From the NCBI GenBank assembly GCA_963580455.1, contig OY756966.1, forward strand, positions 11,366,501 through 11,430,500: DNA of 64,000 bases, read 5' to 3'. Source of the stretch: Euonymus europaeus (taxonomy: Eukaryota > Streptophyta > Magnoliopsida > Celastrales > Celastraceae). The translations under genes and the position numbers were made by a program. Positions 37,976 to 50,200 of this stretch are shown piece after piece (position 1 is the first letter of the stretch; each line of letters opens with the position of its first letter). The notes under the pieces are model-generated. The model was not told the DNA's origin. It searched no databases and saw nothing but the letters and a program-made list of their open reading frames with translations.

Positions 37976-38297
37976 GTGATAGAGTATGGTTCAAGGTTGC
38001 TAAAGACACATGAGAGGAATTATCCAGTGCATGATCTGGAGTTGGCGGCAGTGGTATTTGCTCTTAAGCAGTGGAGGTACTATCTCTACGGAGAGACGTT
38101 TGAGGTGTTCTCGGATCACAAAAGCCTCAAGTACCTATTCACCCAAAAAGAGTTGAACTTACGGCAAAGGCGGTGGATGGAGTACTTGGAGGATTTTGAT
38201 TTTAATTTGCAATACCATCCTGGTAAAGCAAATGTGGTTGCGGATGCATTGAGTAGGAAGCAGAGAGTTGCTAGCCTATTCATGCATGAGTGGAAAA
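37976..38297 (+). pseudogene. pol: RNase H, remainder (in frame after the TGA)
   Basis: Degrades the RNA strand of the RNA-DNA hybrid. The segment continues the upstream frame directly after the stop codon. It shows the other expected catalytic acids: Glu in HDLELAA (residue 22 of the segment), Asp in SDHKSL (47) and Asp in [10 protein letters not shown] (89). The frame is lost in an A5 run at 38294-38298: after the Trp codon 38291-38293 and AAA, the homologous sequence resumes one base later. A one-base A insertion is the simplest explanation. The frame then ends at 38317. Confidence 0.9.
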
Positions 38298-39896
38298 ATT
38301 GTGGAGACAATCAATGAGTTTGGATTGGAGTTGAGGAGTCAAGAGGAAAAGGTGCATTTGTGTTCTATGACTTCGAGACCTATGATGGTTCAGAAGGTTA
38401 TAGATGCACAAAACGGAGATCATACATTTGATGTGATTGATGAGAGTCTTGGATGGGTTCGAGGGAATGATGGTGGAGTACGATATGCGGGAAGGTTAGT
38501 GGTTCCCGAAGATGATGAGTTAAGACAGGAGATTCTAAGGGAAGCACATCATTCTTGGTTTGCTATGCATCCCGGGGGTACGAAGATGTACCGAGACTTG
38601 AAGCAGAATTTCTGGTGGAAGGGTATGAAGGCCGATGTTGCTAGATTTGTGACGAAGTGTCTTACTTGCCAACAAGTGAAGGCAGAACATCAGAGACCAG
38701 CTGGATTGTTGCAACCATTACCAGTAGCTGAATGGAAGTGGGAGAAGATCACAATGGACTTTGTGACGGCATTGCCAATGACTCAGAGGAGGCATGATGC
38801 GGTTTGGGTGATAGTGGACAGATTAACTAAGTCTGCACACTTCTTACCCATGAACAAGATGGATTCATTGGAAACCTTGAGTACTATGTATGTCAAGGAG
38901 ATTGTGAGACTTCACGGAATTCCATTATCTATTGTGTCGGACCGAGACCCGAGGTTCACAGGTAGATTCTGGAGTAGTTTACAGGAGGCATTGGGAACGA
39001 AGTTGGATTTCTCTACAGCATATCATCCTCAAAGTGATGGACAGAGTGAGAGAACCATACAGGTTTTGGAGGATATGCTACGGGCATGTGTAGTTGATTT
39101 AGGAGGAAGTTGGGATCGGTACTTACATTTGGCGGAGTTTGTGTATAACAACTCTTTCCAAAGTAGTATCGGGATGGCACCTTACGAGGCGCTCTACGGG
39201 AGGCCTTGTAGGTCGCCTTTGTGTTGGGCAGAGGTTGGGGAGAAAGTTGTGTCAGGACCGGAGATGGTCAAAGAAGCACGAGAGAGAGTTGATGAGATAC
39301 GGAAGCGGTTGATCACCGCACAGAGCCGACAGAAGTCTTATGCTGACCAAAGGAGGAGACCTTTGGAGTTCGCTGTAGGCGATAAGGTTTTCTTGAAGGT
39401 TAGTCCGAGACGGGGAATTCAGAGATATAGCAAGCATGGGAAGTTGGCACCGAGGTTTGTGGGGCCATTTGAGATTTTGGAGACAGTTGGACCGGTGGCG
39501 TACCGTTTGGCACTTCCACCGAAGTTAGAGAAGGTTCACAATGTATTCCATGTATCTATGCTTCGGAAATATGAGCCGGATCTGTCGCATGTGATAGATT
39601 GGACTACGTTGGAAGTTGAGGAAGATGGGAGCTACACTCTTCACCCGGTGAAGATTCTAGACCGACAGAACAAGGTCACGAGGTCGAGTGTGATTCCATT
39701 AGTAAAAGTGATGTGGATGTATCACGGAGTTGAAGAAGCAACTTGGGAGTTGGAATCCAGAATGAAGGAGAAGTACCCGGAGTTGTTCGGAGATTCAGGT
39801 ACGTGTGAAGTTAAATTTCGGGACGAAATTTTATTAAGGGGGGGAGGATGTGAAATCCCGACCCAAAAATTTAGTTTTGAGTCGAGTTACGGATGA
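38298..39896 (+). pseudogene. pol: Integrase with C-terminal chromodomain (frameshifted from RNase H)
   Basis: Integrase joins element DNA to the chromosome; the chromodomain is thought to steer chromoviruses toward marked heterochromatin. Numbered from the open frame beginning at 38268, the zinc-binding H-H-C-C is H94, H101, C131 and C134. The catalytic triad is D164, D225 and E261, with exactly 35 residues between the last two. A GPF/Y-like module (GPFEILETVGPVAYRL) follows near 399, and the chromodomain lies at about 459-507 (PVKILDR through EKYPELF). The frame runs past the polypurine tract into the 3' LTR and ends at TGA 39894-39896. The part is intact in itself but has no start of its own in the polyprotein. 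Confidence 0.93.
39836..39848 (+). other. Polypurine tract
   Basis: AAGGGGGGGAGGA lies directly against the TG of the 3' LTR, the expected primer for plus-strand DNA synthesis. It overlaps the tail of the integrase frame. Confidence 0.93.
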
Positions 39897-41993
39897 TTTG
39901 TGAAGTACGGCATTATGGAAAAATAGTTTTGAACTTGGTTCGGTAAATGGGTCATAACTTTTAGTGTACATGTCCGTTTTGAGCCCGTAATATATCAAAT
40001 CGAAGCTTAGACCGAGCCGAAAAATAAATTCGAGAAAAAACTGGGTTCTGTGGACAGTAATCCGTCCGGACGGATAATTGAGCGTCCGGACGGATTTGCC
40101 TAGAATCAAGGCAGTGAGTTCTGTGAACAGTAATCCGTCCGGACGGATAATTGGGCGTCCGGACGGATTTGCCTAGAGGAAGGGCAGTGGGTTACGGGAA
40201 CAGTAATCCGTCCGGACGGCCACTTAGGGCGTCCGGACGGCTGTCGGGAAAATCAGATATTAAGCCCAGAATTTGACATTTTCTGCATAAAATTCTTGGA
40301 GAAACCCGATAGAGAGAGAGAGAGAGAGAAGAAGAGAGAGAAAGTGGTTTTAGCAAGAGTTTGGCTTGGGGATTGAAGATTGATGACCATTGAAGCTTGG
40401 GAAGGAAGATTCAAGCTTGATTTTGGAGATTTGGTAAGTTTTTCATAGTTTTTGTAAATTCTAGGTTTTTCTAGATTTGCTAGATTCTTGAAGAGTTGAG
40501 TGCTATGCTTTAGATATGTTGTTTATAGGTTGATTTTGGATGTTTATGTAGATTGGTTTGTGTTTTGGAGTTGAGTTGAGCTTGGAGTGAGTTTGGAGGA
40601 TTTTGGAAGAAATTTCTAGAGAGAGAAGTAAGTGATTTCGAAATTATTGATTTAATTTGATGTTTATATGAGTTGTTGGTTGTTTATTGATGTGTGAATG
40701 GGTTCGGTTTCGCCACATTGTTAGGTTTGGGAAATCGGAACCCTAGGAACGTAATTTGTGGAATTTGTGGTAAATTGCTCGGCACGAGGTAGGGGATTTC
40801 CAACCTTTCTTTTATCATTTGATATTGTTGCCTAAATATCGTTTCTATTCTTCATTGGTCGCCATCATTTGAGTTTCCGCCTTAATTGCTTCTAAGGGGA
40901 AACGAGCCTTGTGTGGATCATTGTTTGATGTTGAATGTTGCATGACCCGAATTAGTGTTCCGTCATTTACGGACACGTTGTGAGCCTTCATTCATGCATC
41001 ATGGTAGTTATGTAAAGTATATAGGGTATTCATATATACTTATCGATTCGGCATGACATGTCATAATGCATTAGAGATGCATGGGGGACTCGGGTATGGA
41101 CTCGGGAACCTTTAGGTTACTTGAAAGCCACATGGGAGGATGGCAAGGTGAAGGTTGTTATCACCAAGTCACGTGAACCTCATGTGGGGTAACGCACTAG
41201 TGGTAAGGTCAAGAGTGACTTGCCTTGTGGGGTGCGGGCGTGATAGGTTCACGCAATCGGATGATCCTAGGAGTGGTTGGTTGTGGTGAGCTTGCTCCCG
41301 TGCAATATATCATTGAGTTGCAATGACATTGTGGTTGTTATGCTCCGAAGGGGTTATCCGGGTAAATGTTGATGTGAATTGTTGAGTATACGTTCATGTG
41401 GTAGGAACATATTGATGCATTACTTTCCTTTGGTTCAGCTTATATTGATGTTTACTTCATACCCTACTGAGCTTCTAGCTCACTCCTTTACTTTCTTCCT
41501 TCCACAGGAGACACTGGTACAGGTACTGGTGCTGCGGATCGGTGAGCAGGTCGTGTCATGGATGGCCCTGGGTAGAATAGGGTGCTAGAGATATACTCTA
41601 TGCATGTGGGTGTATGTAGTATATCTATGTTGAGAGAATATAACCATTTGGCACAGTGGTGCTTGTATGTGGATGTAGATATTGATATATGGTTATATTT
41701 GATGTGTTATAAATCTGCGTGTTGATTTATATGTGATGCCATCAGTTTGTGAATGCTGGTAGTGGATGGCCTGAGGCCTAGGGTCAGGATTGCATGTGGT
41801 TGAGGCCCGAGGCCTATGTTTGCTAGGTTGCTAGTGTGATGTTGTTGTTGCTGCGTTTCTGATGCAGGTGGGCGCTCTCCGATATACGGGGAGGTGCCGC
41901 CGGATTTCCGGTTGATCCCGGATGTTCACACTAGTGACCTAGGAAGGGTGCGGAGAGAGCACCCAGTCGCGTCTCCGGAAATGAGGCGTGACA
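39849..41993 (+). repeat. 3' long terminal repeat (2145 bp)
   Basis: Begins TGTGAAATCCC and ends GAGGCGTGACA. It is 19 bp longer than the 5' copy: plus 20 bp in the palindrome cluster, plus 1 bp near 40757 and minus 2 bp in the GA run. With 18 substitutions over about 2124 aligned bases the two differ by about 0.85%. Confidence 0.95.
40060..40240. promoter_or_regulatory. Cluster of six CpG-rich palindromes in the 3' LTR
   Basis: CCGTCCGGACGG or GCGTCCGGACGG at 40062-40073, 40082-40093, 40135-40146, 40155-40166, 40208-40219 and 40229-40240, arranged as three pairs. The 5' LTR lacks one member of the middle pair, a 20-bp difference between neighbouring palindromes. Role unknown. Confidence 0.5.
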
Positions 41994-41998
41994 TTTTT
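41994..41998. other. Target-site duplication, right copy (TTTTT)
   Basis: TTTTT follows the terminal CA, then GACAACGAACC continues the interrupted monomer. The extra C in GAACC also occurs in the uninterrupted relative near 43768. Confidence 0.9.
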
Positions 41999-43888
41999 GA
42001 CAACGAACCAATCTAAGAAGCGTAAATTTACACATAAAGCAACAATAAAAAGCGTACACATATCAACTTTGATGTTTCGGAAATGCTCAACCCTCTCTAT
42101 GGAGAAGCTTTTAACAGTTTTGTCCATTTGACATAGAATGGTGGCCTTTTGGCATCGAAACAATCTATGAGGCCTATAGTCGTAAAATTTGATATAAAAT
42201 AACAATAAAAAGTGAAAACCTATCAACTTCGATGCTTCGGAATTGCTCAACTCTCTTCATGGAGGAGCTCTTAACGGTTTTGTCAATTTGAGATAGAAAG
42301 TTGTTGTTTTGGCATCGAAATAATCTAGGGAGCTTATACTCGTAAAATTTGACATAAAAGAACAATAAAAGGTGTACACCGATCCACTTTGATGGTCCAA
42401 AATTGCTCAACTCTCTCGATGACGGGGTTTTTAACAGTTTTGTCCAATTTAGAACGAAATTTGTTCTCTTGACAACGACACAATCTAAGAAGCAATAATA
42501 CTCGTAAGTTCCTCATAAAGCAACGGTAAAAAGTGCATACATATCAAATTTGACGATTCGGAATTACTCAACACTATCTATGGAGGAGATTTTAACGGTT
42601 TTGTCCATTAAGGAGCATGAGTTGGTTTTTCGGCAACGAAACAATCAACGGAGCCCATAGTCGTAAAATTTGACATAAAATAACAACGAAAAGTGTACGC
42701 CGACCAAATTTGATGGTTCGGAATTGCTCAATTCTCTCCATGGATGAGCTTGTAACGGTTTTGTCCTTTTGGGATCGAAAGTTGCTCCTTTTGAAAAGGA
42801 AACAATATACGAAGCGCATAATACCAGTAGTGAATTTGGACATAAAGCAACAATAAAAAGTGTACAACTATCAACTTTAATGGCTCGGATTCCTCAACTC
42901 TCTCCATGGGGGAGCTTTCTTACGATTTTGTCCATTTGGAAACGAAAGTTGGTGTTTTGGCAACGAGACAATCTACAAAGTCCATACTCGTAAAATTTGA
43001 CTTTAAAGAACAATAAAAGGGGCACATTGACAACCTTTGATGGTTCGAAATTGATCAACTCTCTCGACAGCGGTGCTTTTAACGGCTTCGTCCAATTAAG
43101 AAGGAAAGTTGTTCTTTTATCTACAAAATAATCTACGAAGCGAACGCTGGTAAATTTGAACATAAAGCAACAATAAAAAGTGCACACCTATCAAGTTTGA
43201 TGATGGTTCGGAATTGCTCAAGTCTCTCCATGTTAAGGGTTTTGTTGTCCATTTGAGATAGAAACTTGCTCTTTCGGCATCGAAATAATCTACGAAGACT
43301 ATATTCCTGAGATTTGACATCAAATCACAATGAAAAGTGTACGCCGACCAACTTCGACGGTTCAGAATAGCTCAACTCTCTCCATGGAAGAACTATTAAC
43401 GGTTTTGCCCATTCGGGAACGAAAGTTGGTCTTTTGGCAACGAAACAATCAATGGAGCCTATAGTCGTAAAATTTGACATAAAATAACAATGAAAAATGT
43501 ACACCGACCGACTTTGATGTTTCGGAATCGCTCAACTCTCTTCCTGGAGGGGCTTTTTAATGGTTTTCTTCTCCATTTGAGATCGAAAGTTGGTCTTTTC
43601 GGCAAAGAAACGATAAATGAAGCGCATACTAGTAAATTTGAACATAAAGCAACAATAAAAAAGTGTATATCTATCAGCTTTGATGGCTCGGATTGCTCAA
43701 CTCTGTCCATGGAGGAGCTTTTAAAGGTGTTGTCCATTTGAGATCGACAGTTGGTCTTTTTGACAACGAACCAATCTAAGAAGCGTAAATTTACACATAA
43801 AGCAACAATAAAAAGCGTACACATATCAACTTTGATGTTTCGGAAATGCTCAACTCTCTCTAAGGAGAAGCTTTTAACAGTTTTGTCC
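41994..43888. repeat. Irregular satellite right of the retrotransposon
   Basis: Continues the interrupted monomer, then about a dozen 160-bp units in broken HOR order, with an M1 landmark at 42600. The block ends at an out-of-phase join at 43888-43891, where a TTTTGTCCAT monomer start runs into TCAACTCTCTCC, normally near a monomer end. No gene. Confidence 0.9.
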
Positions 43889-46277
43889 ATTCAACTCTCT
43901 CCATGGGAGAGCTTTCTTACGATTTTTTCCATTTGGAAACGAAAGTTGGTGTTTTGGCAAGGAAACAATCTACAAAGTCCATACTCGTAAAATTTGACGT
44001 TAAAGAACAATAAAAGGGGCACACCGACAACCTCTGATGGTTCGAAATTGATCAACTCTCTCGACAGAGGTGCTTTTAACTGTTTCGTCCAATTAAGAAG
44101 GAAAGTTGTTCTTTTAGAAGCAAAACAATCTACGAAGCGAACGATGGTAAATTTGGACATAAAGCAACAATAAAAAGTGCACACCTATCAAGTTTGATGA
44201 TGGTTCGGAATTACTCAAGTCTCTCCATGTTAAGGGTTTTGTTGTCCATTTGAGATAGAAAGTTGGTCTTTCGGCATCGAAATAATCTTCGAAGCCTATA
44301 TTCCTGAGATTTGACATCAAATCACAATGAAAAGTGTACGCCGACCATCTTCAACGGTTCGGAATAACTCAACTCTCTCCATGGACGAATTATTAACGGT
44401 TTTGCCCATTCGGGAACGAAAGTTGGTCATTTGGCAACAAAACAATCAATGGAGCCTATAGTCGTAAAATTTGACATAAAATAACAATGAAAAATGTACA
44501 CCGACCGACTTTAATGTTTCGGAATCGCTCAACTCTCTCCATGAAGGGGCTTTTAACGGTTTTCTTCTCCATTTGAGATCGAAAGTTGGTCTTTTCGGCA
44601 AAGAAACGATAAATGAAGCGCATACTAGTAAATTTGGACATAAAGCAGCAATCAAAAAGTGTACACCTATCAGCTTTGATAGCTCGGATTGCTCAACTCA
44701 GTCCATGGAGGAGCTTTTAAAGGAGTTGTCCATTTGAGATCGACAGTTGGTCTTTTTGACAATGAAACAATCTAAGAAGCATAAATTTACACATAAAGCA
44801 ACAATAAAAAGCGTACACATATCAACTTTGATGTTTCGGAAATGCTCAACTCTCTCTAAGGAGAAGCTTTTAACATTTTTGTCCATTTGACATAGAATGG
44901 TGGTCTTTTGGCATCCAAACAATCTATGAGGCCTATAGTCGTAAAATTTGATATAAAATAACAATAAAAAGTGAAAACCTATCAATTTCGATGCTTCGGA
45001 ATTGCTCAACTCTCTTCATGGAGGAGCTCTTAACGATTTTGTCCATTTGAGATAGAAAGTTGTTGTTTTGGCATCGAAATAATCTAGGGAGCTTATTCTC
45101 GTAAAATTTGAAATAAAAGAACAATAAAAAGTGTACACCGATCCACTTTGATGGTCCAAAATTGCTCAACTCTCTCGATGACGATGTTTTTAACAGTTTT
45201 GTCCAATTTAGAACGAAATTCATTCTCTTGACAACGACACAATCTAAAAAGCAATAATACTCGTAAGTTCCACATAAAGCAACGATAAAAAGTGCATACC
45301 TATCAAATTTGATGGTTCGGAATTGCTCAACTCTCTCCGTGGATGAGCTTCTTTAAGGTTTTGTCCATTTGGGAATGAAAGTTGGTATTTTGGCAACGAA
45401 ACAATCTACGGAGTCTATACTCGTAAAATTGGACATAAAAGAACAATAAATTGTGTACACCGACCAACTTTGATGGTTCGAGATTGCTCAACATTCTCGA
45501 TAGAGGTGCTCCGAACGGGCTGTTCTTTTGACAGCCAAACAAACTACGACGCGAACGCTAGGAAGCTTGGACATAAAGCAACAATAAAAGGTTCTCACAC
45601 CTATCAACTTTGATAACTGAGAATTGTTCAACTCTCCCTACCCTATGGAGGAGAATTTAACGGCTGTGTCCATTTGAGATAGAAAGTTGGTGTTTTGGCA
45701 TCGAAATAATCTAGGGAGCTTTATACTCGTAAAATTTGACATAAAAGAACAATAAAAAAGTGTACACCGATAAACTTTGATGGTCAAAATTGCTCAACTC
45801 TCTCGATGGAAGTGTCTTTAACAGTTTGGTCCAATTTAGAACTAAATTTGTTCTCTTTTCAACGAAACAATCTACGAAGCGAATACTAGTAAATCTGGAC
45901 ATAAAGCGACAATAAAAAGTGCATACCTATCAACTTTGACGATTCGGAATTACTCAACACTATCCATGGAGGCGATTTTAACGGTTTTGTCCATTTAGGT
46001 GCGTGAGTTGGTCTTTTGGCAACGAAACAATCAACGGAGCCCATAGTCGTAAAATTTGACATAAAATAACAACGAAAAGTGTACGCCGACCAAATTTGAT
46101 GGTTCGGAATTGCTCAATTCTCTCCATGGATGAGCTTGTAACGGTTTTGTCCATTTGGGATCGAAAGTTGCTACTTTTGGCAAGGAAACAATTTATGAAG
46201 CGCATAATACCAGTAGTGAATTTGGACATAAAGCAACAATAAAAGGTGTACACCTATCAACTTTAATGGCTCGGATT
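43889..46277. repeat. 2389-bp tandem duplication, copy 1
   Basis: Starts at TCAACTCTCTCCATGGGAGAGC after the out-of-phase join. Matching positions recur 2389 bp downstream (for example 43891/46280, 44114/46503, 44456/46845). The inner composition differs from the 2380-bp HOR. It includes a 5-bp local repeat, CCCTACCCTATGG, near 45636. Confidence 0.8.
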
Positions 46278-47235
46278 ATTCAACTCTCTCCATGGGAGAG
46301 CTTTCTTACGATTTTTTCCATTTGGAAACGAAAGTTGGTGTTTTGGCAAGGAAACAATCTACAAAGTCCATACTCGTAAAATTTGACGTTAAAGAACAAT
46401 AAAAGGGGCACACCGACAACCTCTGATGGTTCGAAATTGATCAACTCTCTCGACAGAGGTGCTTTTAACGGTTTCGTCCAATTAAGAAGGAAAGTTGTTC
46501 TTTTAGAAGCAAAACAATCTACGAAGCGAACGATGGTAAATTTGGACATAAAGCAACAATAAAAAGTGCACACCTATCAAGTTTGATGATGGGTCGGAAT
46601 TGCTCAAGTCTCTCCATGTTAAGGGTTTTGTTGTCCATTTGAGATAGAAAGTTGGTCTTTCGGCATCGAAATAATCTACGAAGCCTATATTCCTGAGATT
46701 TGACATCAAATCACAATGAAAAGTGTACGCCGACCATCTTCAACGGTTCGGAATAACTCAACTCTCTCCATGGACGAACTATTAACGGTTTTGCCCATTC
46801 GGGAACGAAAGTTGGTCTTTTGGCAACAAAACAATCAATGGAGCCTATAGTCGTAAAATTTGACATAAAATAACAATGAAAAATGTACACCGACCGACTT
46901 TGATGTTTCGGAATCGCTCAACTCTCTCCATGAAGGGGCTTTTAACGGTTTTCTTCTCCATTTGAGATCGAAAGTTGGTCTTTTCGGCAAAGAAACGATA
47001 AATGAAGCGCATACTAGTAAATTTGGACATAAAGCAGCAATAAAAAAGTGTACACCTATCAGCTTTGATAGCTCGGATTGCTCAACTCAGTCCATGGAGG
47101 AGCTTTTAAAGGAGTGGTCCATTTGAGATCGACAGTTGGTCTTTTTGACAATGAAACAATCTAAGAAGCATAAATTTACACATAAAGCAACAATAAAAAG
47201 CGTACACATATCAACTTTGATGTTTCGGAAATGCT
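46278..47235. repeat. 2389-bp tandem duplication, copy 2 (partial)
   Basis: Follows copy 1 closely for about 950 bp, then departs near 47235 (GAAATGCTTGAACTC). Roughly one monomer is then missing, because the next start box (GACCATTTGAG) leads into a type-10 monomer. Confidence 0.75.
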
Positions 47236-50200
47236 TGAACTCTCTCTATGGAGAAACTTTTAACAGTTTTGACCATTTGAGATAGAAAGTTTTTGTTTTG
47301 GCATCGAAATAATCTAGGGAGCTTATACTCGTAAAATTTGACATAAAAGAACAATAAAAGGTGTACACCGATCCACTTTGATGGTCCAAAATTGCTCAAC
47401 TCTCTCGATGACGGTGTTTTTAACAGTTTTGTCCAATTTAGAACGAAATTTGTTCTCTTGACAACGACACAATCTAAGAAGCAATAGTACTCGTAAGTTC
47501 CACATAAAGCAATGATAAAAAGTGCATACCTATCAAATTTGATGGTTCGGAATTGCTCAACTCTCTCCGTGGATGAGCTTCTTTAAGGTTTTGTCCATTT
47601 GGGAGCATGAGTTAGCCTTTTGGCAAAGAAACAATCAACGGAGCCCATAGTCGTAAAATTTGACATAAAATAACAACGAAAAGTGTACGCCAACCAAATT
47701 TGATGGTTCAGAATTGCTCAATTCTCTACATGGATGAGCTTCTAACGATTTTGTCCATTTGGGATCGAAAGTTGCTCCTTTTGACAAGGAAACAATATAT
47801 GAATTTGGATATAAAGCAACAATAAAAAGTGTACACCTATCAACTTTAATGGCTCGGATTGCTCAACTCTCTCCATGGGGGAGCTTTCTTACGATTTTGT
47901 CCATTTGGAAATGAAAGTAGGTGTTTTGGCAACGAAACAATCTACAAAGTCCATACTCGTAAAATTTGACGTTAAAGAACATTAAAAGGGGCACACCGAC
48001 AACCTTTGATGGTTCGAAATTGATCAACTCTCTCGACAGAGGTGCTTTTAACGTTTTCGTCCAATTAAGAAGGAAAGTTGTTCTTTTAGCAGCAAAATAA
48101 TCTACGAAGCGAACGCTAGTAAATTTGGACATAAAGCAGCAATAAAGAGTGCAAACCTATCAAGTTTGATGATGGTTCGGAATTGCTCAACAGAGGTGTT
48201 TTTAACGGTTTTGTCCAATTAAGAAGGAAAGTTGTTGTTTTAGCAACAAAATAATCTAGAAAGCGAATACTAGTAAATCTAGACATAAAGCGACATTAAA
48301 AAGTGCATACCTATCAACTTTGATGATTCGGAATTACTCAACACTATCCATGGATGCGATTTTAACGGTTTTGTTCATTAAGGAGCATGAGTTGGTCTTT
48401 TTGCAACGAAACAATCAACGGAGCCCATAGTCGTAAAATTTGACATAAAATAACAACGAAAAGCGTACACCGACCGACTTTGATGTTTCGGAATCGCTCA
48501 ACTCTTTCCATGGAGGGGCCTTTAACGGTTTTCTTCTTCATTTGAGATCGAGAGTTGGTCCTTTCGGCAAAGAAACGATAAATGAAGCGCATACTAGTAA
48601 AATTGGATATAAAGCAACAATAAAAAAGTGTACACCTATCAGCTTTGACGGCTCGGATTGCTCAACTCTGTCCATGGAGGATCTTTTAAAGGTGTTGTCC
48701 ATTTGAGATCGACAGTTGGTCTTTTTGACAACGAAAAAATCTAAGAAGCGTAAATGTACACATAAAGCAACAATAAAAAGCGTACACATATCAACTTTGA
48801 TGTTTCGGAAATGCTCAACTCTCTCTATGGAGAAGCTTTTAATAGTTTTGTCCATTTGACATAAAATGTTGGTCTTTTGGCATCGAAACAATCTATGAGG
48901 CCTATAGTCATAAAATTTGATATAAAATAACAATAAAAAGTGAAAACCTATCAACTTCGATGCTTTGGAATTGCTCAACCCTTTTCATGGAGGAGTTCCT
49001 AACGGTTATGTCCATTTGAGATAGAAAGTTGTTGTTTTGGCATCAAAATAATCTAGGGAGCTTATACTCGTAAAATTTGACATAAAAGAACAATAAAAAA
49101 GTGTACACCGATCCACTTTGATGGTCCAAAATTGCTCAACTCTCTCGATGACGGTGTTTTTAACAATTTTGTCCAATTTAGAACGAAATTCGTTCTCTTG
49201 ACAACGACACAATCTAAGAAGCAATAATACTCGTAAATTCCACATAAAGCAACGATAAAAAGTGCATACCTATCAAATTTGATGGTTCGGAATTGCTCAA
49301 CTCTCTCCGTCGAGAAGCTTCTTTAAGGTTGTGTCCATTTGGTAACGAAAGTTGGTATTTTGGCAACGAAACAATCTACGGAGTCTATACTCGTAAAATT
49401 GGACATAAAAGAACAATAAATGGTGTACACCGACCAACTTTGATGGTTCGAGATTGCTCAACATTCTCGATAGAGGTGCTTCGAAGGGGCTGTTCTTTTG
49501 AAAGCCAAACAAACTACGACGCGAACGCTAGTAAGCTTGGACATAAAGCAACAATAAAAGGGTCACACCTATCAACTTTTATATGTGAGAATTTTTCAAC
49601 TCTCCCAACGGAGGAGAATTTAACGGCTTTATCCATTTGAGATAGAAAGTTGGTGTTTTGGCATCGAAATAATCTAGGGAGCTTTATACTCGTAAAATTT
49701 GACATAAAAGAACAATAAAAAAGTGTACGCCGACAAACTTTGATGGTCCAAAATTGCTCAACTCTCTCGATGGAGGTGTCTTTAACAGTTTGGTCCAACT
49801 TAGAACGAATTTGTTCTCTTTTCAACGAAACAATCTACGAAGCGAATACTAGTAAATCTGGAGATAAAGCGACAATAAAAAGTGCATACCTATCAACTTT
49901 GACAATTCGGAATTACTCAACACTATCCATGGAGGTGATTTTAACGATTTTATCCATTAAGGAGCACAAGTTGGTCTTTTGGCAACAAAACAATTAACAA
50001 AGCCCATAGTCGTAAAATTTGAAATAAAATAACATCGAAAAGTGTACGCCGACCAAATTTGATAGTTCGGAATTGCTCAATTCTCTCCATGGATGAGCTT
50101 GTAACAGTTTTGTCCATTTGGGATAGAAAGTTGCTCCTTTTGACAAGGAAACAATATATGAAGCGCATAATACCAGTAGTGAATTTGGACATAAAGCAAC

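Larger units (their letters stand above)
33577..41993 (+). mobile_element. Degenerate Ty3/gypsy chromovirus LTR retrotransposon (Tekay/Del-like), 8417 bp
   Basis: Complete in structure: 5' LTR 33577-35702, internal region 35703-39848 (4146 bp), 3' LTR 39849-41993, TG...CA ends, 5-bp TTTTT target duplication, tRNA-iMet primer site and polypurine tract. Domain order gag-protease-RT-RNase H-integrase-chromodomain is that of Metaviridae chromoviruses. The RT and integrase wording and the C-terminal chromodomain fit the plant Tekay/Del lineage; the exact lineage is my inference. It is coding-dead: a gag-protease deletion, two frameshifts and a nonsense codon. It could still be transcribed or mobilised by a relative, since the ends, primer site and polypurine tract look intact. 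Confidence 0.93.

Noticed and set aside
37976..38317. Separate small gene after the TGA
   Set aside because: It is the same frame as RT and contains the rest of RNase H, so it is the continuation of pol past a nonsense codon.
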